This document shows, piece after piece, positions 22,499 through 30,441 of a stretch of 32,763 nucleotides of DNA. The stretch is taken from positions 1 to 32,763 of the forward strand of contig WLIV01000037.1 in NCBI GenBank assembly GCA_009702045.1. The letters run 5' to 3'. The stretch comes from Actinomycetota bacterium. GTDB lineage: Bacteria; Actinomycetota; Acidimicrobiia; Acidimicrobiales; Ilumatobacteraceae. Below the pieces are notes generated by a model. The model searched no databases and was not told the origin of the DNA. It was given only the letters and a program-made list of their open reading frames with translations. Numbering within the stretch: position 1 is the stretch's first letter; each line of letters opens with the position of its first letter. The position numbers were made by a program, and so were the translations under genes.

Positions 22499-23440
22499 AT
22501 GAGCACCAACCTGTTCGATGACCTGCGCATCCCGGTGATGTGCGCGCCGATGACCTTCGCCTCCAGCCTCGAGCTCACATTGGCGTGCTGCCGCGCTGGT
22601 GTCATCGGCGGTTGGCAGGGCATGCAGATCCACGACATCGACGAGTTCGCCGCGTACCTACGCACTCTGGCCGACGCCGAGGCGCAGGCCCGCGGCGACG
22701 GGGCGCGGTTCGCCCCGCACGCGGTCAACTTCATCGCCGGGATCGTCAAGGATCCTGACCTCGGCGCGCAGAAGTTGGCGTTGTGCGAGCAGCAGCGCAT
22801 CCCGCTTGTGTTCAGCAGTCTCGGCGACCCGGCCGCGCTTGTCGAGCGCGTGCACTCGTGGGGTGGGATGGTGATCCACGATGTGGTGTCCGTGCCGCAC
22901 GCAGCAAAGGCCATCGCCGCCGGGGTCGACGGGCTGATGCTCACGTGCGCTGGCGCGGGTGGCCACGCGGGCACGCTCACACCGTTCGCCTTCGTGCCCA
23001 AGGTGCGCTCCATGTTCGACGGTCTGCTGGTGGTGGGTGGCGGTATCGCCGACGGAGCAGGTATCGCCGGTGCGTTGGCGCTCGGTGCCAACCTGGCATG
23101 CATGGGCACACGGTTCATCGCGACCCTTGAATCGGGCGCGCCGGACGAGCACAAGCGGATGATCGCCGATGTTGGGATGGACGACATCTTTGCGTCGGCA
23201 GCGATGAACGGGGTCAGCGCGAACTGGATCCGCCAGTCGGTCGCGGCAGTGGGTCTCGACCCCGACGACATGCCGCCAATGCGCGGACCTCGGCGCGGCG
23301 CCGAGATGCCCCCGGGTGTGACGCCGTGGCTGGACATCTTCAGCGCCGGTCACAGTGTTGGCCTGATCGAGGATGTCGTGCCGGTGCAGACCGTGGTCGA
23401 TCGACTCGCGCAAGAGTTCGCTGTCGCCCGCGCTCGTTAG
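22499..23440 (+). CDS. Nitronate monooxygenase (2-nitropropane dioxygenase) family FMN enzyme
   Basis: 313 residues, a TIM-barrel FMN protein. IPVMCAPMTF (11-20) is the first flavin-contacting strand, GAGGHAG holds H156, the usual catalytic base, VVGGGIADGAG (178-188) and CMGTRFIAT (201-209) bind the FMN phosphate, and ANWIRQS lies in the C-terminal part. The ATG at 22499 has only a weak AGG upstream; the frame is open further left but overlaps the divergent gene. Class members oxidise nitronates such as propionate-3-nitronate, and some are enoyl reductases of the same fold. Next to acyl-CoA genes, an oxidoreductase role on an unsaturated acyl compound is equally possible. Confidence 0.88.
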   Translation: MSTNLFDDLRIPVMCAPMTFASSLELTLACCRAGVIGGWQGMQIHDIDEFAAYLRTLADAEAQARGDGARFAPHAVNFIAGIVKDPDLGAQKLALCEQQRIPLVFSSLGDPAALVERVHSWGGMVIHDVVSVPHAAKAIAAGVDGLMLTCAGAGGHAGTLTPFAFVPKVRSMFDGLLVVGGGIADGAGIAGALALGANLACMGTRFIATLESGAPDEHKRMIADVGMDDIFASAAMNGVSANWIRQSVAAVGLDPDDMPPMRGPRRGAEMPPGVTPWLDIFSAGHSVGLIEDVVPVQTVVDRLAQEFAVARAR

Positions 23441-23450
23441 CGCGTCGTGC

Positions 23451-24254
23451 TCAGCTGCCGTCCGCCCAAGCAGCCACTTCGCCGAGTTCACCGAGGTCGA
23501 GCCCCATCTCGCGGGCGACCTGGCGAATGACGGCCACATCCTTGGCCAGGTATGGCTTCGCGCTCTGCTCGAGCACGGCGGGCGGCGCGAGCGTGAACCG
23601 CCGGATCGCGAAGCTGTCGCCGCTGCACTCGGTGATCACGCGCGCGAGATCGGCGGGTGCAATGCCCATCGATTCACCGAGCGCTGCCGCGGCTAAGGCC
23701 ATGCGCAGGTTGGCAGTGAACAGCAGGTTGTTGATCAGCTTCACGCGCTGCGCATCGCCCAGACCGCCGACCTCGATGATCGGACTTCCGTAGGACGACA
23801 GGGGAGCGCGGGCGCGTTCGATGTCAGCCGGATCTCCCGCGGCCAGCAGCGTGAGTTGGCCGGCGCGAATGTTGTCGGCGGAGCCGCTGACGGGTACATC
23901 GAGGATGCGCACGCCCTGAGGCGCAGCGGACTGCAACTCCAGCGCCAGCGTCGGGCTACCGGTGACATGGTTGACCAGGATCGAGCCCGGCTGCATCGCC
24001 GCCAGCACGCCGTCGCCGAACAACACCTCGCGCACCTGAGCGTCGCTGAACATGCAGATGATCAACAGATCGGCACGCGCGGCGAGCCCCGTCGGCGAGT
24101 CGGTTGCGGCGATGCCCTGCGCAGCGAGTTCGGCGCGTGCCTCGGCGCGCCTCGCGTACACCTCCGGCGTCCAGCCGGCGGCGGCCAAACGGTCGACCAT
24201 CGGCCTCCCCATCTGTCCGGCGCCGATGAACCCGATGCTCAATGCTGCGCTCAT
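23451..24254 (-). CDS. 3-hydroxyisobutyrate dehydrogenase-like NAD(P)-dependent beta-hydroxyacid dehydrogenase
   Basis: 267 residues. The N-terminal Rossmann domain carries GFIGAGQMGRPM (8-19; GxGxxG at 11-16), the substrate loop is DVPVSGSADNIRAG (119-132) and the catalytic lysine is K172 in RVKLINNLLF, all family hallmarks. GAGGG before the ATG at 24254 fixes the start. It converges with the nitronate monooxygenase-like gene (10 bases apart) and is divergent from a TetR gene, which may control it. The family oxidises beta-hydroxyacids such as 3-hydroxyisobutyrate or tartronate semialdehyde; related imine reductases are an alternative. Confidence 0.88.
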   Translation of the reverse strand: MSAALSIGFIGAGQMGRPMVDRLAAAGWTPEVYARRAEARAELAAQGIAATDSPTGLAARADLLIICMFSDAQVREVLFGDGVLAAMQPGSILVNHVTGSPTLALELQSAAPQGVRILDVPVSGSADNIRAGQLTLLAAGDPADIERARAPLSSYGSPIIEVGGLGDAQRVKLINNLLFTANLRMALAAAALGESMGIAPADLARVITECSGDSFAIRRFTLAPPAVLEQSAKPYLAKDVAVIRQVAREMGLDLGELGEVAAWADGS

Positions 24255-24320
24255 CTGTTCCCTCTCTGTGTCTCGTCGGTGAAGCGACCGCGGAGTGTCA
24301 GATACTGCCATGATGATGAC

Positions 24321-24941
24321 GTGCCGACGAGCGACGAGAGCGCCACAGTGTTGACCGGATGGGATCGGCGGCGAACGCTGCGCCTCACCGAGTACGAACA
24401 CATTGCGCTCACGCTGTTCGCCGAACGTGGGTTTCGCGAGGTCACCATCGACGACATCGCCGACGTCGCCGGAGTGTCAGCGCGCACATTGTTCCGCTAC
24501 TTCCCGACCAAGGACGACTTCCTGCTCGGCAGGCCTCGTCGTAGCGCCGAGCGGCTGGTAGTGCACATCGCTGCGCTCGGTCCCAGCGATTCCCCGGAAC
24601 GGGCTGCGTGGGAGGTGATCCTCCAGGGGTACGACGCCGACCCGCCGGATGCCAAGAGCCTCAACCTGTGGCGTGCCGCTGCTGCTGGTGCTCCTGAGGT
24701 TGTGGCCCGCGTGACGGGCGAGCGGCTGATGCTGGTCTACATCGCGCTCGCCGCCTACTTCGCCCGCTGCCTGGGTGTCGACCTGGACTCCGATCCGACC
24801 CCGCGCGTGATGGCCGGCAGCATGGTGGGTGTGGAGTTGGCGCTGATCGAGACGCTCGGCCGCTCTACGGCCGAGTTCCCCGAGATCGTCGAGGCCGCCA
24901 ACCGTGCATTGCACGTGCGACCCCGTCGATCCGACCGCTGA
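24321..24941 (+). CDS. TetR-family transcriptional regulator
   Basis: 206 residues. The DNA-binding domain is at about 22-70: YEHIALTLFAERGFREVTID, then DVAGVSARTLFRYFPTKDDF, with the recognition helix at about 52-60. The rest is a helical effector domain. The start is uncertain: GTG at 24321 is chosen, and GTG at 24348 would keep the whole domain too; neither has a strong ribosome-binding site. It is divergent from the 3-hydroxyisobutyrate dehydrogenase-like gene (66 bases between), the classic layout for a local repressor. It ends just before the large inverted repeat at 24958. Confidence 0.88.
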   Translation: MPTSDESATVLTGWDRRRTLRLTEYEHIALTLFAERGFREVTIDDIADVAGVSARTLFRYFPTKDDFLLGRPRRSAERLVVHIAALGPSDSPERAAWEVILQGYDADPPDAKSLNLWRAAAAGAPEVVARVTGERLMLVYIALAAYFARCLGVDLDSDPTPRVMAGSMVGVELALIETLGRSTAEFPEIVEAANRALHVRPRRSDR

Positions 24942-24957
24942 GCCTCCACCCACATCT

Positions 24958-25011
24958 GCTTCTCGTCCTACATCGCCCACGGACGTCCGTGGCCGATGTA
25001 GGACCAGAAGC
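24958..25011. terminator. 54-base inverted repeat between convergent genes (bidirectional terminator)
   Basis: Two 27-base arms (24958-24984 and 24985-25011) pair with only two C-C mismatches. The centre is the perfect palindrome CCACGGACGTCCGTGG, flanked by TCCTACATCG and its complement, then GCTTCT and AGAAGC. It lies between the ends of the plus-strand TetR gene and the minus-strand DUF35-thiolase gene, so it can serve both transcripts. There is no T-run on either strand; instead a G-tract follows on the right. Confidence 0.7.
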
Positions 25012-25036
25012 GGGGGGGGGGCGGGGGGGCGGGGGG
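25012..25036 (+). repeat. G-tract (G10-C-G7-C-G6), G-quadruplex-prone
   Basis: Directly after the inverted repeat the plus strand reads ten G, C, seven G, C, six G, with two more GGGG runs by 25053. It can form a G-quadruplex on the plus strand; on the minus strand it is the C-rich 3' tail of the DUF35-thiolase transcript. Exact run lengths may be affected by sequencing error. Confidence 0.7.
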
Positions 25037-25054
25037 TGCAGGGGAGTGTGGGGT

Positions 25055-26704
25055 TCAGCCCTTGGTGAACAGGATGGTGCCGCCGGGGACGCCGCCACCA
25101 GCGGCGATCACCGCGACCTCGGCGCCCTTCACCTGGCGAGCGCCACCGTGCCCACGCAGTTGCACAACAGCCTCGTGGACGAAGCCGTAGCCATGAGTGC
25201 GGCCTGCCGACAACTGACCACCGTGCGGGTTGAGCGGTAGCTCGCCGTCGAGGGCGATACGGGTGCCGCCGTCGACGAAGTCCTTGCCCTCGCCGATACC
25301 GCAGAAGCCGAGTGCCTCGAGCCACGACAGGCAGTTGAACGTGAAGCCGTCGTAGAGCAGCGCGACGTCGACGTCGGCGGGTGTGAGGTTGGTGCGGCTC
25401 CACAGGTGGCTGGCAGGGCCGGCCAGCATCGGCTCGTGCTCGAGCGTTCCCTGGTCCCACGACACCGGCTCGGTGATCTGGGTACCCACGGCCTCGACAC
25501 GCACGATCGGGTGCGGCGCATCGCCCGCTGCGTCGATCGCCGACACGATCACGGCGGTGGCGCCATCGCACGGCACATCGCAGTCGTAGAGACCGAACGG
25601 TGTGGTGATCATGCGCGCACCGAGGTAGTCGTCCATCGTGAGCGGGGTCTGGTAGATCGCGTTGGGATTGAGCGCGGCGTTCTTGCGCGCGTTGAGCGCA
25701 ATCCAGCCGAGCGACTCGCGGGTGGTGCCGTAACGCTGCATGTGCAGCGAGGCGTTCATCGCGATCCAGTTCGAGGCCGACGCCGCGCCATACGGCAGCC
25801 GCCACTGCATATCGCCCTCGATGCGCCCGCCGCCGCTGTGCTGTCCGCCGCGGCGCTGCAGTTCTGCATAGGTGGCCTCCCAGACGGTGCGGAAGCACAG
25901 CACGTGACGGCACAGGCCCGAGGCCACGGCCAACATCGCGTTGACGATCGAACCGGACTGACCGGGTGTCTCTGGCCCGCCGCTGTGCCACGTGGGGCGC
26001 AATCGCAGCGCATTCTCGACGGCGGTGATGCCACCCTCACTGTGGCCGTGCCCACCGCCGGCGCCGGGGTACGTGGACAGGCCATCGATATCTTCGGGTG
26101 TCAGCCCGGCATCGGCGATCGCCCGCAGACAGGCCTCCACCGTCAGCGACACGGGGTCGCGCATCAAGCGGCGGCCAAGCTCCGACATGCCGATACCCGT
26201 GATGGCCACCTTGTGTTCGAACTTGTCCTTCGACGCCATCGGGCGGGCGACCCGCCACCTGGGGTCGTCGTGGGGGATAGGCCCTGGTGTGGTGTCAGCG
26301 GTGGGGGCGAACATCGGCAGCCAGACGTCGTCATGCTGCTCGAACTGCACTTGCACGCGCAGTCCCGGCGCCACTGACTCGGGCGCGCAGCCGACGATGT
26401 TGGTGGTGAAACGGACGCGGTCGTCCTCCTCGATGGCCACGATCGCCACCACATACGGAGGCGGCATCGCCGGTAGCCACTGATGATGGTTCACGGTCGA
26501 GCCGACCACCGTCGCTCGGCCTGATACGGCGGTGACCGTGAGCGCGGTAGAGCGGCAGTAGGGGCAGATGGGCGTCGTGGGGAACAGGTACGCCTGGCAG
26601 TCGTCGCAGCGCAGCACTCGCAGGGCTCCGTCGCGGCCGGATGTCCAGAACCACTCGTTCTCGGGCGTGAGTGCTGGCAGCGGTCGATCGGTCGGCGAGG
26701 TCAT
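25055..26704 (-). CDS. Fused DUF35 OB-fold/zinc-ribbon and thiolase-fold protein (Ltp2-like)
   Basis: 549 residues. The N-terminal part (about 10-135) is a DUF35 acyl-CoA-binding module: zinc ribbon with C33, C36, C47 and C50, then an OB fold (VVGSTVNHHQW, PPYVVAIVAIEE). From about 165 to the end it is an SCP2/lipid-transfer type thiolase: AITGIGMSELGRR, DIDGLSTYPG, and C-terminally LLYDGFTFNCLSWLEALGF, NPHGGQLSAGRTHGYGFV and EAVVQLRGHGG. The usual nucleophilic cysteine region reads GQSGSIVNAM with no Cys. In Mycobacterium the separate proteins ChsH2 (DUF35) and Ltp2 form a retro-aldolase that cleaves the steroid side chain; here the two are one chain. A retro-aldolase or acyl-CoA-binding role is therefore more likely than a true thiolase. 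GGGG precedes the ATG. It lies nine bases after the amidase, in one operon. Confidence 0.87.
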   Translation of the reverse strand: MTSPTDRPLPALTPENEWFWTSGRDGALRVLRCDDCQAYLFPTTPICPYCRSTALTVTAVSGRATVVGSTVNHHQWLPAMPPPYVVAIVAIEEDDRVRFTTNIVGCAPESVAPGLRVQVQFEQHDDVWLPMFAPTADTTPGPIPHDDPRWRVARPMASKDKFEHKVAITGIGMSELGRRLMRDPVSLTVEACLRAIADAGLTPEDIDGLSTYPGAGGGHGHSEGGITAVENALRLRPTWHSGGPETPGQSGSIVNAMLAVASGLCRHVLCFRTVWEATYAELQRRGGQHSGGGRIEGDMQWRLPYGAASASNWIAMNASLHMQRYGTTRESLGWIALNARKNAALNPNAIYQTPLTMDDYLGARMITTPFGLYDCDVPCDGATAVIVSAIDAAGDAPHPIVRVEAVGTQITEPVSWDQGTLEHEPMLAGPASHLWSRTNLTPADVDVALLYDGFTFNCLSWLEALGFCGIGEGKDFVDGGTRIALDGELPLNPHGGQLSAGRTHGYGFVHEAVVQLRGHGGARQVKGAEVAVIAAGGGVPGGTILFTKG

Positions 26705-26713
26705 ACGGCCCCT

Positions 26714-28105
26714 TCATACCAGCCCGCTGTAGGGCGCCACCTTCTCCAGAGCGCGGCATACACGCAGCACCAAGGCCTCGGCCCCGCCGCGCCCGATCAC
26801 TTGCAGTCCCACCGGCAACCCGGCGACAGGGCCACATGGGTAGGAGGCGGCGGTCAGGCAACAGACGTTCGCGTATGCGGTGTAGTTGGTGCCCATTCGC
26901 CCGTCGGGATACGGCATCGACCAGTCCTGCGGGCTGATCGGGGCCAACATCGCCATCGTGGGCGAGCAGATCACGTCGTAGCTCTGGAACCAGATGCGGA
27001 ACTGCTCGCGCACGCGCCCGATCGTCACCATCGCATCGGCGTATTGCTCCGGAGTCGGAGGAGCGCTCGTCACAGCCATCTGGAGCGGTGGCGTGAGTTG
27101 GTCGAGGCCATTCAGTAAGCGATCCACGTGCGTGGGCGACACCATGTACGGCGTGCGCACTCCGTCGTAGACGCTGGCACCGAGGGTGACTGCGCCGAAC
27201 ACCGGCCAGATGTCCTCGATCTCGATGGCGGGTTGCTCCACCACGGCGCCGACGGCAGTGAGGCGCGAGGCAACCTCGGCGGTCAACGCAGTGATGCGCG
27301 GATCGGCGTCGATCCACCCGAAGTCGGCGGTGAAGGCGATGCGCAGCCCTTCGACTCCAGCGTCGAGTGTGCTGAGGTAGTCGGGCACGGGAGTGTCCAG
27401 CGAGCCGACCTCCAACGGGTCGTGGCCGGCGATCGCCTGCAGCATCAGTGCGGCGTCGCGCACACTGCGTGTGATCGGGCCGAGGCTGGCGAACGGGCTG
27501 TAGCTGAAACTGTCGCGTGCCGGCACCAGCCCGGGAGTGGGGAACAGGCCGAATGTGCCGCACAGCGCTGAGGGGATGCGAATCGAGCCGCCTCCATCCG
27601 ACCCGAGCGCCAGCGGCACCATTCCGGACGCAACACTCGCCGCCGAGCCACCGCTGGAAGCGCCAGAGATGCGGCTGTGGTCGTGTGGGTTGACCGCTTC
27701 CGGCCCCACCAGGTTCTTCGATTGCGGCCAGGCTGCGAACTCGGGGAGTTGCGTCTTGCCGACGATGATCGCCCCTGCACGGCGGAGGCGGGCGACGGCC
27801 TCGGAGTCGGTCTCGGGGACGAACTGTTCGTACAGCCGCGACCCGGCGGTGGAACGTAACCCCTTGGTCCATACCTCGTCCTTGAGCGAGATCGGCACGC
27901 CGTGCAACGGACCGAGCGCATCGCCCCGGCGCTGCGCAGCATCGGCAGCGGTGGCGGCAGCGAGTGCTCCGGGCGCGTCGACGGTGAGGAACGCGTGGAG
28001 GTCTCCGTCGTGCGCGGCGATTCGGTCGAGCACGTCCTGCGTCGCCTGCACGGCGGTCAGTGCTCCTGTCGCGATGAGGCGGGCGATGTCAGTGGCATCC
28101 AGCAT
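26714..28105 (-). CDS. Amidase signature family amidase
   Basis: 463 residues, the usual length. The Ser-cisSer-Lys triad is visible: K75 in ISLKDEV, S150 in GASSGGS, and the nucleophile S174 in GSDGGGSIRIPSA, with the 24-residue S-S spacing of the family. The surrounding glycine-rich core is intact. The family hydrolyses amides, including fatty, aryl and indole-acetamides, and includes GatA-like glutamine amidotransferase subunits; there is no GatB/GatC nearby, so a catabolic amidase is likely. The ATG at 28105 has no obvious ribosome-binding site. It is the first gene of a two-gene operon with the DUF35-thiolase and is divergent from the second P450 (136 bases between). Confidence 0.92.
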   Translation of the reverse strand: MLDATDIARLIATGALTAVQATQDVLDRIAAHDGDLHAFLTVDAPGALAAATAADAAQRRGDALGPLHGVPISLKDEVWTKGLRSTAGSRLYEQFVPETDSEAVARLRRAGAIIVGKTQLPEFAAWPQSKNLVGPEAVNPHDHSRISGASSGGSAASVASGMVPLALGSDGGGSIRIPSALCGTFGLFPTPGLVPARDSFSYSPFASLGPITRSVRDAALMLQAIAGHDPLEVGSLDTPVPDYLSTLDAGVEGLRIAFTADFGWIDADPRITALTAEVASRLTAVGAVVEQPAIEIEDIWPVFGAVTLGASVYDGVRTPYMVSPTHVDRLLNGLDQLTPPLQMAVTSAPPTPEQYADAMVTIGRVREQFRIWFQSYDVICSPTMAMLAPISPQDWSMPYPDGRMGTNYTAYANVCCLTAASYPCGPVAGLPVGLQVIGRGGAEALVLRVCRALEKVAPYSGLV

Positions 28106-28159
28106 CGGCGCAGCGTAGTGAGTACCAGCCGCGTCCCGCCGACATCGTCAACGAGGACC

Positions 28160-28193
28160 TTGGCACAGTCCGACAAAGTGGGCTACTGTGCCA
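28160..28193 (+). promoter_or_regulatory. Promoter with overlapping dyad before the second P450
   Basis: TTGGCA (28160-28165) and TACTGT (28184-28189), 18 bases apart, resemble -35 and -10 boxes. The same stretch holds an inverted repeat, TGGCACAG (28161-28168) and CTGTGCCA (28186-28193), with 17 bases between. A repressor binding the dyad would cover both boxes. The predicted transcript start, about 28196, is at the edge of the next hairpin. Confidence 0.5.
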
Positions 28194-28196
28194 TCC

Positions 28197-28220
28197 GACA
28201 CGCTCCACAGGGAGCGTGTC
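28197..28220 (+). other. Perfect stem-loop at the predicted 5' end of the P450 mRNA
   Basis: GACACGCTCC-ACAG-GGAGCGTGTC: ten perfect pairs and a four-base loop, 21 bases before the ATG. With the promoter above, the transcript would begin at this stem, as in 5'-protecting hairpins. A transcription factor site is the alternative. Confidence 0.6.
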
Positions 28221-28241
28221 TCGCTCGCACAAGGGGATCAC

Positions 28242-29456
28242 ATGACCACCACCGAACCCGAACTGTTGAACCCGTCAGGCTGCCCCGTCGCGCACCTCAT
28301 GGACATCCTCCCCGGTGAGTTGCCAGCAGGGCAGCACATGCGGATCATCGACGGCTTGCGCGAGCAGTCCCCTGTGTTCACCGGGATTGCCGGCGAGTTC
28401 CAGTTCTTCACGATCACGCGTATGGCCGATATTCGCAAGTCGTTCCAGAAGGCCCAGGTCTTCACGAATGCTGCAGTGACTCCGACCGACCCGAACCCGC
28501 CCTATCGCTGGATTCCGGAGATGCTCGACGGAAAGCTCCATGTCGATTGGCGTCAGTTGCTCACACCGCTGTGGTCACCTGGCGCAGTCGAGAAGATGAA
28601 GCCGAAGCTGCGCCAGCGGTTCACCGAAGTGCTCGACTCGATCGCTGCCAAGGGAAGTTGCGAGTTCGTGTCTGAAGTGGCGCTGCTGTTCCCGAACGTG
28701 ATCTTCATGGACCTGATGGGTCTGCCCAGCAAAGACGCCGATCAGTTCCAGGCGTGGGAGGTCGCCATCTTGCACACCGATCGTGACGTGCCGGGTGCCG
28801 CTGAAACACAGTTTGCAGCGATGATGGAAGTCATGGGCTACTTCGGTGCCCTTATCGAGCAACGCAAGCTCGACCCGAAGGAAGACATCATCAGCTACGT
28901 GCTGGGCGCCCGGATCGACGGCGAGCCGATTCCGATGCAGGACATCCTCGACTTCTGCCTGCTGATGTTCATGGCCGGCCTCGACACCGTCGCCTCGCAG
29001 CTCACCTACAACTTCTGGCACTTGGCCAACAACCCGCAGGATCGTGAGCGACTGCTGGCAGAACCGGAGCTGTGGCCGTCGGCGATCGAGGAGTTCCTGC
29101 GCTTCTACTCGTTCGTCACGCCATCCAGGAAGGTCGCTGAGGACACTGAGGTTGCTGGTTGCCCGGTGAAGGCTGGCCAAATGGTGTTCATGCCGTTGGT
29201 CGCCGCCAACCGCGACCCGCGCGAGTTCGAGAACGCCGACAAGGTGCTCATCGACCGTGAGAACAACCGCCACATTGCGTTCGGTGCTGGCCCGCACCGC
29301 TGCCTCGGGTCGTACTTCGCGCGTGAGGAACTGATGACGGCGATGACGATGTGGCACGAGCGGATCCCGAACTATCGCATCGTCCCCGGAACCTCGGTGC
29401 CCGAGCACGGTGGCCAGATGGGCATCACCTCGCTGCACCTCGAGTGGGACGTCTGA
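28242..29456 (+). CDS. Cytochrome P450 monooxygenase (second)
   Basis: 404 residues. The I-helix motif AGLDT is at 245-249, ExxR is E284-R287 (EEFLRF) and the haem loop FGAGPHRCLG has Cys354. The ATG at 28242 is chosen because AAGGGGA precedes it; an upstream GTG at 28188 would put the hairpin in the coding sequence. It leads an operon with an SDR, a ferredoxin and a second SDR: hydroxylation, oxidation of the alcohol and electron supply in one unit. A ferredoxin reductase is not in the window, so a shared one must be used. It is related to, but not a recent copy of, the P450 at 2259. The substrate is unknown. Confidence 0.95.
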   Translation: MTTTEPELLNPSGCPVAHLMDILPGELPAGQHMRIIDGLREQSPVFTGIAGEFQFFTITRMADIRKSFQKAQVFTNAAVTPTDPNPPYRWIPEMLDGKLHVDWRQLLTPLWSPGAVEKMKPKLRQRFTEVLDSIAAKGSCEFVSEVALLFPNVIFMDLMGLPSKDADQFQAWEVAILHTDRDVPGAAETQFAAMMEVMGYFGALIEQRKLDPKEDIISYVLGARIDGEPIPMQDILDFCLLMFMAGLDTVASQLTYNFWHLANNPQDRERLLAEPELWPSAIEEFLRFYSFVTPSRKVAEDTEVAGCPVKAGQMVFMPLVAANRDPREFENADKVLIDRENNRHIAFGAGPHRCLGSYFAREELMTAMTMWHERIPNYRIVPGTSVPEHGGQMGITSLHLEWDV

Positions 29457-29464
29457 CCAAGTCC

Positions 29465-30214
29465 ATGTCGAGGCACGACAACACAATTGCAATCGTCACC
29501 GGCGCAGCCTCTGGTATCGGCCGCTCAACGGCGATCATGCTCGCGCAGGAGGGTGCCACGGTGGTAGCCACCGACGCGAACGCCGACGCCCTCGCGGTCG
29601 TCGCTGCCGAGCAGTCGGGGATCACCGCGGTCGCTGGCAACTTGACCGATGGTGCGTTCATCGAGGCGCTGGTGGCACAGGCCGAAGGCCTCGGCCCGGT
29701 GAGCGTGCTTGCCAACGTGGCCGGAGTGATGGACTACTTCTACCCCGTCAGCCAAGTCAGCGATGACCTGTGGGACCTTGTGCAGAACGTGAACCTCAAG
29801 GCGCCGATGCGGCTGTGCCGTTTGCTGGTGCCGCTGATGGCCGAGCGTGGCGGTGCGATCGTCAACGTCGCTTCCATCGCCGGCCTCGGCGGTTCGGGCG
29901 CTGGCGCCGCGTACATCGCCTCCAAGCACGGCATCATCGGTCTCACCAAGCACATCGCGTACACATACGGCAACACCGGCGTGCGCTGCAATGCGGTGTG
30001 CCCCGGTGGCACGGAGACCAATATCGCCACCACAGCGACACCGACGCAGGACGTGATGTGGGCGTTCATGCGTCAGCAGCCCAGTATCGCTCTGGGCGAG
30101 AAGACGGCGAAGCCGGAACAGATCGCATCTACCATCTCCTGGCTCGCGTCGGCCGAGGCCAGCCACGTCAACGGCGTGGTGTTGCCGGTCGACGGTGGCT
30201 GGAAGTCCGCTTGA
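29465..30214 (+). CDS. Short-chain dehydrogenase/reductase (SDR)
   Basis: 249 residues, a classical SDR. TGAASGIG (12-19) binds the cofactor, with D37 or so in VVATDAN suggesting NAD(H) rather than NADP(H). NVAG is at about 85-88 and the catalytic residues are S137, Y150 and K154 (YIASK). The C-terminus ends VNGVVLPVDGGW, as usual. The ATG at 29465 is eight bases after the P450 stop; the ribosome-binding site is weak, so translation may be coupled. Probable role: oxidation of the hydroxyl group made by the P450 (inference). Confidence 0.92.
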   Translation: MSRHDNTIAIVTGAASGIGRSTAIMLAQEGATVVATDANADALAVVAAEQSGITAVAGNLTDGAFIEALVAQAEGLGPVSVLANVAGVMDYFYPVSQVSDDLWDLVQNVNLKAPMRLCRLLVPLMAERGGAIVNVASIAGLGGSGAGAAYIASKHGIIGLTKHIAYTYGNTGVRCNAVCPGGTETNIATTATPTQDVMWAFMRQQPSIALGEKTAKPEQIASTISWLASAEASHVNGVVLPVDGGWKSA

Positions 30215-30248
30215 TCCACCCCCAAAATGCTCACAAGGAACCACTGAC

Positions 30249-30440
30249 ATGAAGATCATCGTTGATAACGACTCCTGCAGCGGCCACGGCCGTTGTGCCG
30301 CGCTGGCCCCCAGCGTGTACGTGCTGGATGACCGCGGCTACAACGCGATGAACGAGACCCAGGTCTCGCCGGAGAACGAAGCAGCGGCTCGCGTCGGCGC
30401 CAACAACTGCCCAGAGCGCGCGATCACACTGGTCGACTGA
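30249..30440 (+). CDS. P450-associated small ferredoxin, CX2HX2C type
   Basis: 63 residues. Cluster ligands are C10, C16 and C54 (C-S-G-H-G-R-C and N-C-P), with H13 in the place of the second cysteine of 4Fe-4S ferredoxins. Such CX2HX2C proteins are the short ferredoxins that serve P450s in mycobacteria and other actinobacteria, usually with a 3Fe-4S cluster. AAGGA precedes the ATG. It lies between two SDR genes, one base before the second, in the P450 operon, and is the likely direct electron donor of the P450 at 28242; it may also serve the one at 2259. Confidence 0.93.
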   Translation: MKIIVDNDSCSGHGRCAALAPSVYVLDDRGYNAMNETQVSPENEAAARVGANNCPERAITLVD

Positions 30441-30441
30441 C

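Noticed and set aside
24477-27872. Two long minus-strand open frames (24477-25991 and 26331-27872) overlapping the DUF35-thiolase and amidase genes
   Set aside because: They are out-of-frame shadows with Arg-rich composition; the recognised motifs are in the other frame.
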